This document shows positions 25,901 through 35,903 of a DNA stretch of 64,000 bases, piece by piece (position 1 is the first letter of the stretch; the number at the start of each line of letters is the position of its first letter). Both the position numbers and the translations under genes were made by a program. Below the pieces are notes generated by a model that saw nothing but the letters and a program-made list of their open reading frames with translations, did not search any database and was not told the origin of the DNA. The stretch covers positions 992,001 through 1,056,000 of the forward strand of contig OY979722.1 of the NCBI GenBank assembly GCA_963855995.1. The letters run 5' to 3'. Origin of the DNA: Muricea muricata. Its lineage: Eukaryota > Cnidaria > Anthozoa > Malacalcyonacea > Plexauridae.

Positions 25901-28900
25901 TTTCAACAACCATGAGCAGAGAAACCTTAAATAACGACAAGAAATTACCCCTCGTTGGTTGGTTGATATGTATTCGACGAGAAACACATTATTACAGAGT
26001 GTTAACTGTTAAAACAAAAGAGTTTAGTTCAGTGCGAAAACTACCTTCACAATAATGTAACACAGACCAAGTATTCGTTTCACTCTTCAAAAAAAACGAG
26101 CACAAATATTTAAAGTTAACCTCAAGGCGGAAGAGTAAAGACACAAGAGAAAGCTGGATGATAACGGACAATCATATTTAGGGCGAAGACTTACTTTTTC
26201 ATTTTAAAAAGCGAAGCCATGCTCTGCAAATTGTTAAGGGAATCACGCTCAGGTAAATTACAGACGTTTGTGTGTTTTCTGTATGGTTTAAAATTATTTG
26301 AACATTGCAAGAACTCGTGCAGTACAGCACAAAATATAACCGCAGACAAGGGGACTGCAGTTTTCAATGTTGATTTCACAGAGAATAATAATACCTATGT
26401 GCTTGGAAATACCGCACCTATTTCCAGTGACAGTGTTGAACATGATATCAACACGAGAAATAAATCTGGTATTTTCAAGCACCCATGTATTTTTCTGTTT
26501 ATTATATAAACTACAGTCTTTTTCTACCAATACAAAACATTCAAAAGCTATGATTGATGACTGTTTAAAAAGCGATAATTTTCACATGTGAAATTATCAT
26601 AAATGATCTCACATGTGAGATTATCACTTTATCGCTATGTACGATTTACAACATGAGCGGCCGTGTTGTATCAGCATATACAAACTCGAGCCGAAGGCGA
26701 GAGTTGTATATCTGATATAACACGGACGCGAATTTTGTAAATAGCTTGTGAAACTCTCCAATTTTATAGATCAGTTTGCGAAGTAATTTTGAAAATACAT
26801 CTTATACAAGACGAGAAAATCAAAGTTAAAAGTTATGAAAATCAACAGAATTCTGTATCAGATTATACAGACTCCTTCACGCTCATGATTTCTTTTGTGT
26901 TTTCTTCATGAATTATTAATGAGTTTCACAAAATCAGTTACAGTAAGTACACATGTAGAAAAGGATACATGACAAAATACAAGCGTTGCTGCCAGTATTA
27001 TATAACCGAGAACCGTAGTTAAAAGTTTCTCCAAGTGCGAAGATTTAACCTAAATATTAAAGTTTAGAAAAACCAAATTTAGCGAAAGCCTTAAACGAGA
27101 GAAATGCATCCTTCGTTCATGCAGGCAGCCTTAATGAACTCACCATGTCATCCAGAGAGAGCAAGATTGTGGCAAAATGACCCACATGAAATGGACAAAA
27201 TGCTACAAGAAATTATTCAAGAATTTAAATAGGACGGTAAACTGACCGACCTGATGTCGTGAGTCAGGTACCCTGTAAAGGGGTCTCAATAGAAGCACAT
27301 CACTCCTCATTATTTAGTTCAGTCATACCACATACTTACCAAAAACTAAGATGAAAGACGTGTTCAAAGACACAACCCAAAAAACATGTTCCTACAAAAA
27401 TAAATACCAGAATACATCCACAATTGACACTAGAAATTCATGATCGACAATTTGTGTAACACTATACCCTTATCACGCGCATTTGAAAACTGTATGTTGA
27501 ATTTGCGCGATATAAATTAATAAATGTTGTTATGTTATGTAAGATCTTACCAGAAACAGTAGAGAACCATCCAATCCAAGCATCTAAAACCACAAATATC
27601 ATTTATCAGATTTTGATTACAAATTGGGGCATCATATAATGTTGAGGACGAGGTAGCAGAGGTATTTATCAGATGAAAGCTGTGAATGATGTCAGTTCTA
27701 TCATGAAACTCTCAATTCAATGAAATATATAAACAGTAGGCTGTACAAAATTACTAACTCTTTCCCAAGTCAACTCTTCTGCTGCTCTGTCCCATTCCAC
27801 AGGATTCCAGTTGTTTTCATCTAAGTATGAAATATATAATGCAGTCAAAGTTGAAGTCAAGAAATACTTATCATCCTCTCCATTAATGGTTCGGCAGGTT
27901 CGTTTCGTTGTTTAGTTGTGTTGAGTAATTTATGCAGTTGTATGTTTGTGATTAAAGTAAGAAAAGAAAAGAAAAGAAAGCAAAGCAAAGGAATTTGTTT
28001 TAATGGTTTAAATGCTTCAAAGCAAAAAATGGTAACAATTCTCACCATCTGGGGCATTCGGGACAGCAGGGCCATCATTGCCTGCTTGTCTGTCCTCCCC
28101 TTCACCCACCACAGCCTCGTTTTCACCCAATCCTTCTTCCTAGAGCAGATTAAAAAGCAAAACATTATTAGTATGGGTGATAAACTGTCATATAGAAGGG
28201 TGAGGGTGATATTAGGCAAGGAGGGGTTAGTGGTGAAGATAGGGGTTAGTGGTGGATGATTTTCTTAGGGATGCACAAGGTGTGAAGCCTTCCAGATCAA
28301 GCGGAGATCCACTTTAATGGGTGCACATCATTCATAAAAGATGTTAGGACTGAGAGACATTACCTAGGGGGGTTGCCTCCGTACCCAGCTTTACCTGATC
28401 ATCACCTTCATTAACTAAATTTTCTGCAACTGGTTCGTTAGGTGGTACAACATTATCTTCTCGAGGCTCAAGCCAAGCTGGTCCTCCATTCATTACAATT
28501 TGTTCTCGTAACCAAACCAGACTAATGAAAGCACAGAGAGTGCAAGCAACGACGAAACAACCCTTGATACAATCTGGTATAAGATTCTCGCTGAAAGAAA
28601 TGATCAACATGTAAATGACTATTACTTTTATGACAGGCAAAAGGACATATGAGCAAATGAATAATCAACATACGTAGAAAGCACGTCCAGTGGTAACGTG
28701 AGCAAGGAACTCACAGTCCCGGCAAACAAACATCGATAAATCCGGTCTAAAAGAAAAATAAAGCAGACTCTAGTGCAATTTATCAATAAAATGTTCTTTT
28801 TCCAAGCATTTTAAAGCACAACACAGTCATACTTACAAGCAGTAAGTGGCACGACGCCAAGCCAGGCAAAAGCAACTAAGATATAATGAAACCAGAAGCA

Positions 28901-30559
28901 GACTGCCCTTAATACTGTCCTTATTAAGCCACTGACAAAGTCTGTGACTGGAAGCCTTGTTGGCATATCTGGAGCATATACTGTAACAACAAAAACATTA
29001 ATTTGTCTTTTAATATTGGAGCTAGAAGCATAGAAAGTCATCATACAGTTGCAGTCAAGTATTGGAATGAGAGTGCACGCTCTTTTACTGTATAAAACAA
29101 ATAGATTTCATTTTTTGTGCTTTTGTACTATAATAAATCACGGAAGATGTTGTTGTGAAGAACAAAAAATCACGGCTATCTTGTGCCTTCATCTTGTTCT
29201 TTGCATTGCACCCCATGACGTCATCATCTGCAATCTATTATAGTACAGACACATGCAAAAATGAAATCTAATTGCTGTTACAAATGTTATATACAAATAA
29301 TAACAGGAAGTCTTCCAACAGTACATACTTGGTTTGAATGTGAAACGATGAGTGCATAGTTCACAATATCTAAAACAGACCATGCATCAAATCATCTCAT
29401 AAATGTAACTTCTAATTTTAACTAGAATTAGAAAACAAATTTCATAATATGAAACCAACAATATCATAAGGCTTACTCTTTTTTACTGTGTTTTAACCAC
29501 TGGACTAAACTAGAAAAAAAAATAATCTTAATACCTAAAAGTGAAATGTTATACAAATGTCATTAACTTATTATATATGTTATTTGCTTATTTATTATCT
29601 TTTTATGAAATTTATCAGAATAAACATATTAATAATATTAATATACAATACTATAATTATTATATAATAATAGCCAAATTCATAATAGAACATAGATTAA
29701 GAAGGAAAACTCATGGGGAAAAAGTTATGTCTAATACTAATTAAATGAGCACAGAAAGTCCATAGGGGAAGTGACCAGAAAAAATGAATGGAAAAATTGA
29801 TCTGAGTTCCATGTTTTCAAAATGGCTTCCAGTCAATTAGTTATGTCAGACACCTTGTAACAGCGATATGAAATAAGAAAAATTCTGGAAGCGACACGGC
29901 AAGCTGACATTACTTGCTTGCAAAATCATATGCGCCACATGGATTCCGCCCTAACAGAGCCACACAGCAGCCTGGCAGATGGCTCTCACAAAGCTGTTAG
30001 GCAGTCAGCCGCATATTAATTAAAATAAGAAAGAAAGAGCAAAAATAACATTTCTGAATTTATTTTTTCCTAAAAGACCACCAAACATGACATAATTTAG
30101 TTTCACATTCTGATAGAGGGACCATGATCTGCGTTTAATACCAAGAATCTTGAAAATGCCAGGAAGGGAAAATATTGTAAACAAAACATATGATGTAATT
30201 ATACCAACCACTCTTGGTGAATATACTTTATGCTGCCAGTGCAAATACATGGATGATACAGCGGCCTCTCCTTCGTGCCTTCAGCCCGACATACCCGACA
30301 TATATCTACAAAATACGAAACATTACTGAATGAAAAATGAAACAAAAACATCCCTAATATTGCATACTAATTAGACATTAAAATACGAAATTTTACGGAC
30401 AAAACGCCGCACTAAAACAGATATACAGTACTTCGACGTTCACATAAATATTTACTTTATACGTGTAAAGTAATTAAAAAACAAAATACATGGGCTAAAA
30501 CATCAAATAAACGATACAAAATGAACAATTTTCAAACCTTCCTCCTTGGAATCCTCCAT
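19948..30559 (-). CDS. MARCHF6: MARCHF6/Doa10-family ER membrane E3 ubiquitin ligase, 30 exons, C-terminal exon not located
   Basis: Multi-pass ER ligase for ER-associated degradation. Exons: 30538-30559, 30209-30305, 29477-29509, 29329-29369, 28837-28980, 28674-28746, 28395-28590, 28046-28139, 27759-27820, 27551-27583, 27340-27391, 27144-27202, 26969-27049, 26195-26223, 26045-26084, 25851-25925, 25436-25472, 24899-24978, 24753-24821, 24617-24667, 24379-24479, 24052-24189, 23917-23971, 23279-23449, 22954-23023, 22509-22684, 21673-21807, 21493-21582, 20584-20716, 19948-20083. Phases agree throughout, giving about 857 aa (human 910). The N-terminal RING-CH finger is ICRVCRAEG...[11 protein letters not shown]...[14 protein letters not shown]. 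Later landmarks are [68 protein letters not shown] and [10 protein letters not shown]. Start: ATG at 30557-30559, giving MEDSKEED before the finger. Odd: exon 17 to 18 omits about six residues of the human loop. A 12-nt microexon at 25039-25050 would fit in frame but has a poor donor. Confidence 0.93.
20270..20475. repeat. Fold-back-type repeat in a MARCHF6 intron
   Basis: Contains GTTCAAAAACCGTTTAGTTTAACCCTGGGTGAA on the left and CTTTAATCCAGGGTAACTC on the right, so the ends are loosely inverted. A related sequence (TTCAAAAGCATGCCAGCTTAACTTTGGG and following) lies beside the element at 55192-55439. Internal GAAATACAGAAA-type sequence is shared by both. Ends are approximate. Confidence 0.45.
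20771..21290. repeat. Long imperfect inverted repeat in a MARCHF6 intron
   Basis: The left arm is about 20771-20954 and the right arm about 21109-21290. CTTTCGTGAGAAATTTAGCT (left) pairs with GCCAAATTTCTCACGAAAG (right), and ACGTAAAATGGGTTGGTA with TACCAACCCATTTTACGTTA. The loop is about 155 bp. It lies within one intron (20717-21492), so the nascent transcript could form a long hairpin. It is probably a MITE. Confidence 0.75.
21834..22216. repeat. Pentanucleotide satellite (TATGG)n, about 380 bp
   Basis: Interrupted TATGG/TGTGG/TATAG units fill the MARCHF6 intron between exons 26 and 27. The 229-residue minus-strand frame across it (His/Thr/Ile/Pro/Tyr repeats) is a translation of the satellite joined to the exon at 21673-21807, not a protein. 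Confidence 0.9.
22788..22940. mobile_element. hAT-like MITE, copy 1
   Basis: Terminal inverted repeats CAGTGGCGAAGCCAGCC and GGCTGGCTTCGCGACTG. Flanked by 8-bp target duplications CCTAATAA (22780-22787) and CCTGATAA (22941-22948), 7 of 8 matching. Non-coding interior with an internal palindrome (TGGTCATGCACATGCAAATT pairing with TTTGCATAGCATGACCA). TIR type and 8-bp duplications fit the hAT superfamily. Confidence 0.85.
23071..23219. mobile_element. hAT-like MITE, copy 2
   Basis: Same family as 22788-22940. Ends CAGTGGCGAAGCCAGG and CTGGCTTCGCTACTG. Target duplications ACAGTATA (23063-23070) and GCAGTATA (23220-23227), 7 of 8. Sits in the next MARCHF6 intron. Confidence 0.85.
25134..25278. 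mobile_element. hAT-like MITE, copy 3
   Basis: Ends CAGTAGCAAAGCCAGCTC and GGGCTGGCTTCGCCACTG. Target duplications AGCTATCT on the left and ATCTATCT on the right, 7 of 8. In a MARCHF6 intron. The interior keeps the TTCTTTAGAAAT...TATACGGTCT order, in reverse relative to copies 1 and 2. Confidence 0.85.
26570..26750. repeat. Paired palindromes in a MARCHF6 intron
   Basis: The first, GATAATTTTCACATGTGAAA and TTATC, is followed by a sister palindrome GATCTCACATGTGAGATTATC. A second hairpin follows (TACAACATGAGCGGCCGTGT... pairing with ACACGGACGCGAATTTTGTA) whose loop holds CTCGAGCCGAAGGCGAG. This looks like nested non-autonomous elements. No coding capacity. Confidence 0.65.
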
Positions 30560-30911
30560 TGCCGAATTTCGTCATTCGACATTGGACTAGGCAGTGGATC
30601 AAAGTCCAAGCTTATCCTTCAAAATCTACACACGTCACTACATTATTTATCATAATAAATCCCCTTTTCACCCAAACTGTTCATACAAATTATGCCTTAG
30701 AGCCCTGCCTTGTTTCTGTTTACTACCTTAAATCCCCACAAATCTCCACAAGTCCCCAACTTTATGATTATTATTATTATTTTGAATTATATTGAAAATT
30801 ATAACTTCCCTGCTGCGCGATTATTCAAATTAAATTTTGAACAAATATTTTCATTGACAGGACTTGCCGATGACCATTCAAGCTGAAACAACGTAGACAC
30901 GCCGATATACG
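30560..30911. promoter_or_regulatory. Divergent promoter interval between MARCHF6 and POGLUT
   Basis: The start codons face away from each other with 352 bp between them, so both 5' UTRs and any promoter elements must lie here (or in upstream introns). The sequence is AT-rich with no convincing TATA box pair. The plus-strand open frame at 30559-30795 lies inside this interval and is not supported as coding. Confidence 0.6.
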
Positions 30912-33900
30912 ATGTCCGTATTTAACAACATCAACGGATTTGTGATACTATCGTGCTGTTTGACAGCGACTTATGTTGGGTCGGCTAGCATACCGAATGC
31001 AAAGAAGTCCAAAGTCTGGGGTCCTGGTTTGAAGACTAATATCGTTCTTCCCGCAAGATATTTCTTCATTCAAGCTGCCGACAAGAACGGAAAGCTGTAA
31101 GTGGTTTACTGAGTGATTTATACTTCGATACTAAACTGCACTATCACAATTAGCGATCGTGCAAAATAAGCAGAAATGCATAAACATGTTATCAAAAGAT
31201 CAAGCCGACAGGGTACATTTTCATGTTCAAGTTTGTTCCGTGTCAAAGATTTTGCGTGGTAATACATGGAAGGTGTTGATTGGTTGTTTTATTGAACACC
31301 TTGCATAATTGGCTTTCCTAATTTGCTGAGCAGATCAAGGTCGAGTTATGAATATCAACCCAATCTGATGACCGAATCAAATAATTAGGGTCAAATTATC
31401 AAGCATCTCTTGGCCCAGTGTTGCTACAGGAAAAAATGCGAGAGTCAAAATGAACCATTCATGGCACATAAAGCATGCACAAGACTCACAGTGTCAATTT
31501 TGACAAAATATTTTTTAATCCTTGATGTTTTTAAAGTTTAAAAGAATCACCTGGGGAAAACACTTTCCAAGTAGATTTAGCAAGAAGAGGTGGTGGCCGA
31601 ATGAGGGCTTGGAGACAAGTGTTGGATCGTCATGATGGCTCCTTCCTTGTTCTCTACCGAGCTTACGAGAGTGTCGATGAGCTTATGATTCATGTTAAGT
31701 ACAACGGAAAAGATGTGGCAGAGTCACCTTATGTGTTAAAAGGTAATAGACCTCCATATATCTTATGTATAGAACATATGAGCTCATAACTGCCAACCTA
31801 TCTAGGAATGTTTTTACTGGGGAGGGGAGGTTATGGTAATTTTAAGTAATGTAAGGGCAGGTGACCCACATGACTAAGACATCTCAACTACTTGACGAAT
31901 AGTCATTACAGCTGGCAAAACACCCCCCCCCCCCCCATTGTGCTGGATCCATAATTGATACCTTTGTATCTAGAATTTTACCATGAGAATTGTGACTGTC
32001 CTCAAAAGAATCAGAGTATTTGGAGTGAGGATATGGGATGTCCCGCCACATACAAGCAGATTGACAAAGACCTCTCAAAGTTTAAAGAAATTGATCATGA
32101 GAAAGTAGCAAAAGAAGCAGTGGAAAGATTTGGAAGAAATCATGCTCTGGTTCATTATTCAATCATTAAAAATAAAGTATGCTTTTCCTTGTTTATATTT
32201 TTGTTTGTTTCATAACAGCAACTCCATAGGTCAGACAGTACTTAGTTTTGTCCCCTTCTCTAAGTACCTGCTCCCTCCTTTCCAATTTTTCCAAATTTAA
32301 ATGGAGGTTAAACTCATGCATAATTTTTAAAGATATATCGTAAAACATATGGAAAACATGTTGGATTTGCACAATTCATGGACTCGTGGTTGCACTCTTT
32401 GATGCGAAAGGTGAGCTACAAATAAATGTTGTTTAATGTGCTGGTCCAGTGTAGTGCAGATTGGGAGCTCAGCAGTAGCTATATGCTGCCATGGCCTGTG
32501 TTTGAACTACTAAATGACGTCTTGAGCATAGTGATCCACATAATCAATTTTAAAATATTTGAAAATATTTAAAAACTACCTTTTTGCAGGTAAAACTTCC
32601 AAATCTGGAATTTTTTGTCAACCTTGGTGACTGGCCATTGGAAAAGCGACGTTCAAGTCCATTACCAATCTTCTCTTGGTGCGGTTCTGATGATTCCGAA
32701 GACATTGTTATGCCGACATACGATGTCACTCAGTCTGTGTCAGAGACATTAGGAAGGTCTGCTACTTTAATGTTTCCTTTTTTCTAAACTTTTTAATGCT
32801 AAAACCAACTATTACAGCCTTCCTTCAAACTTTAGATACACTTTTAAACTCTTCAAAAGATAGCTAACAATTGACCATCCAATGCGCGTTTTATCCCAGC
32901 TCCGCGTTTCGTTCCGCCATTCCGGATCCATGTTGTAATATCCACTTAACCAAGTCAGGATATCTTAATTGTAGTAACTGAAGATAGTCATATTCTTCTA
33001 AACCAAATCACAATCAAATGGGCAGATCTTAGATCTTCTAATTGAAGATGGCATTCTCTTCTTTCATTTTAGAATTTCCCTAAGCATGCTTTCTGTGCAA
33101 GCCAATTCAGGACCAAAATGGCAGGACAAAATTCCCAAAGCATTTTGGCGAGGGCGGGACAGTCGTCAAGAGAGATTAGATTTTGTTATAATGGCGAGAA
33201 AGAAACCAGAACTTTTTGATGCAGCTCTTACTAACTTCTTTTTCTTTCCTTACGACGAAACGAAATATGGTCCAAAAGGATCGCACGTCTCATTCTATGA
33301 TTTCTTTAAGGTACAAAAATGTCCATAAATCCGAGCACTTTTTAAGCTACCTTAAAATATACATTTCTAGACATACGAAATGTGAAAATCGAGTTTGAGT
33401 AGTCATAAAACAATAAATTTACCATCTTGAAATAAAGATACTAGTATCGGTAGTGAAGTCAAGTTGAACATATTACACTATCTAAAAGGAAAGAATAGAA
33501 TCCAGGATTACGTGAACAAACCTTCAGTAATCCTGTACCTATCGGAACTCTCTTTCTGATCAGCTGGTACTCCCCTGGTTAGGGTTAGACTTTTTCTAAT
33601 TTGTCTTTATCTCTAAGTTACCCAATCTTATTATTTATCTTACTAAATGTGACATTGTCATATATTATTGGTAATATTTGATCATTTAGCAACAACCAAT
33701 CAGAGGCGGACTTTCGGTCGGTACGGGTTAGCTCAAACTCTTTGATGAAGGGCACGAAACAATGAATTCTGCCTGTATATTAGTCCAGTAGTGAAAGATC
33801 CTAGATCCTAAAAGGTACTTAAGATCCAGTAGTGAAAGACCTTGTATATTTCATTACTAGTACAAATATCAAATAACGATTGATGGAACAGTGGCTGCGT

Positions 33901-35367
33901 ACAGGATGCCTTACTTGCTGGCTGGTGATTCGGTGGTCTTCAAAATGGACTCGGAATATTATGAACATTTTTACGAAGAACTAGAGCCATGGGTGCATTA
34001 CATTCCTTTTAAGAAAGACCTCAGCGATCTACAGAAGAATCTAGACTGGGCAATAGCTAATGACAAGGAGGTAGGTCAAAGCCTGTCACTGTATTTTGGT
34101 CTCGCTTTCATTGTTAATGTATTACTAGTTCATTTCGGTTTTCTTTTCAGGCGGAAAAGATTGGTCTTCAAGGTCGAGAATACGTCCGCGACAGGCTGAG
34201 CCCAGAGCATATATTTTGCTATTACCATGTGCTATTTCAGGTTTGTTAAACGTCGTCGAGTCTGTTTATTTAGTTCAGATTGCGTTATGAAATCATTAAG
34301 ATACTCATAGGTGTGTTACGTTAGTCGCTACTGAATAAAACACGCGGAATGTGAAGTTTAAACGAGTATTTTGCCGACACATATGTGGTGGTAGTACTAA
34401 TCATATGGCAATGTTGATAGCAGTTGTATTGGTTATAGTGACATTGAAGGTGATTGGTGTTGGTATGGTGTTGGTATGGTGTGGTGACTGTAATGGTATT
34501 GTTTGGTATTGATGGTTGATGACTGTGATATGATGGTGTTTATGATGATTGTTACCATGGTGATATGACGATAATAATGGTCGCAATCAATATCGGTAAT
34601 GGTGGTATTGAAGGTAACTGTGATTTTGATTATGGTAATATGATGGTGTGATGTTCATGATTTCGATGATGGTAATTTGATGATGTGATGTTGATGATTT
34701 CGATGATGGTAATATGATAGTGTGATGTTGATGATTTTGTTGGTGGCTGCACTATGATTTCGACCATCGACATGGTTGGAGTGCTTTACCGTTGATCTTC
34801 TTTCAGAAATTCGCCAAACTTCAAAAAACGAAACCGAAGAAATATGACGACATGGAATATATAGCTCAACCTCGTGATGACAAGAGTTCTTGTGATTGCA
34901 AACGGAAAAAGAAAAAGGTACAAGCAAGTATAACATCTCGAACAAACATTGCCAGTGACGGTAGCGCGGTCAACATTGGACGAAAACAAAGGATCTTTCG
35001 CTATCCGAAACGATATAAACTTCGTGGAAGGAAGTTGGTAATAGAAAGGTTCAGATTTACCGCTACCTTAAGCTATCTTTCAGCCAATCACACGAGCTTG
35101 GTCTACCCAAATGACCAATCAGATTGCTTAAAAATCGGGAAAAGGTAGCCGTTGTGGAAGTCAAATCTGAACCTCTCTAATGACGCTAGAAACTTCGCGA
35201 TAAAGGGACGTTCACCCCAAATTCCGTCGTACATGTTTTCAGGTAGCGAAAGATCCTATGGTTCTGTGTGCCGTAAATACACAGTATATTGCTCAGCCAA
35301 CTATATCTCCTTTGTTTAACCCAACATTTCGTCTTTATTGCAGGCAAAGAAACACGACGAACTTTGA
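30912..35367 (+). CDS. POGLUT2: Protein O-glucosyltransferase 2/3 (KDELC type), complete, 10 exons
   Basis: ER-luminal enzyme; vertebrate POGLUT2/3 add O-glucose to EGF repeats such as Notch. Exons: 30912-31096, 31537-31742, 31974-32176, 32333-32410, 32590-32756, 33073-33310, 33861-34070, 34151-34240, 34807-34917, 35344-35367. Phases agree: 1512 nt, 503 aa (human 502-507). A hydrophobic signal peptide ([17 protein letters not shown]) is followed by the filamin-type domain ([20 protein letters not shown] to ESPYVLKG), then the CAP10/GT90 domain. CAP10 landmarks: [81 protein letters not shown]. The C-terminus is a Lys-rich tail and KHDEL, an ER-retrieval signal, encoded by an 8-codon last exon. 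AATAAA lies at 35458-35463. POGLUT2 versus POGLUT3 cannot be decided. Confidence 0.93.
35039..35182. mobile_element. Short fold-back MITE in the last POGLUT intron
   Basis: Terminal inverted repeats TAGAAAGGTTCAGATTTACC and GTCAAATCTGAACCTCTCTA, with GGTAGC at both inner borders. About 144 bp and non-coding. It accounts for the apparent 118-codon plus-strand frame that runs through exon 9 into the intron. Confidence 0.7.
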
Positions 35368-35903
35368 GGAATTCCCGGATGCGTGCACGTAGAGTGACGT
35401 TGTTAGGATATTTTTACCACCATATTAAATATGGCTTGAATAACTTATTTTGTTGAAAATAAAACACAATTTCACACAATGTCGCCATTTGAAGCTTGTC
35501 TCTTGGCTTGTTTTTACACTCGACATTTTTGCTCTAATTCCTAGTTCAATTTTCTCCTTCTGAAAGATTGAACGAGTGGATTTATTAGGAATGTGCCGAG
35601 TGACATTTCTTACTACTGTTAATCTATTGTATGGTTATTAATTTGTGCGGCGGAATTAAGGCTTGAGAAAAGGGCGGAACATTTAAACCACTGGTTGTGC
35701 AGGTTAACATGCGTTAAGACAGAGTAAACGTTCGAAGCTCATAAATGTCATGATAATTTAATACTTTCATACAAAATTCAACTGTGATAATTCTCAACAT
35801 TGGTGTAAATAAATATAAATCTTTCGGACAAAACAGCAGACCCATGCGGTACAAAATAAACATACTGTAGAAAATACTCGAAGCTTTGCTTCGGATTTGA
35901 ACT
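35368..35903. other. Convergent 3' region of POGLUT and the TOX-type gene
   Basis: Holds both 3' UTRs. On the minus strand an AATAAA (plus-strand TTTATT at 35581-35586) is a candidate signal for the TOX-type gene. No coding frame is supported. Confidence 0.4.
35458..35463 (+). terminator. Polyadenylation signal of POGLUT
   Basis: AATAAA, 91 bp after the stop codon, followed by AT-rich then T-rich sequence. Confidence 0.55.

Noticed and set aside
30559..30795. 78-residue plus-strand frame in the divergent promoter
   Set aside because: Overlaps the MARCHF6 start codon region in antisense, with no domain and no splice context.
34792..35148. 118-residue plus-strand frame
   Set aside because: Its first part is POGLUT exon 9; the rest reads past the donor into a fold-back MITE.
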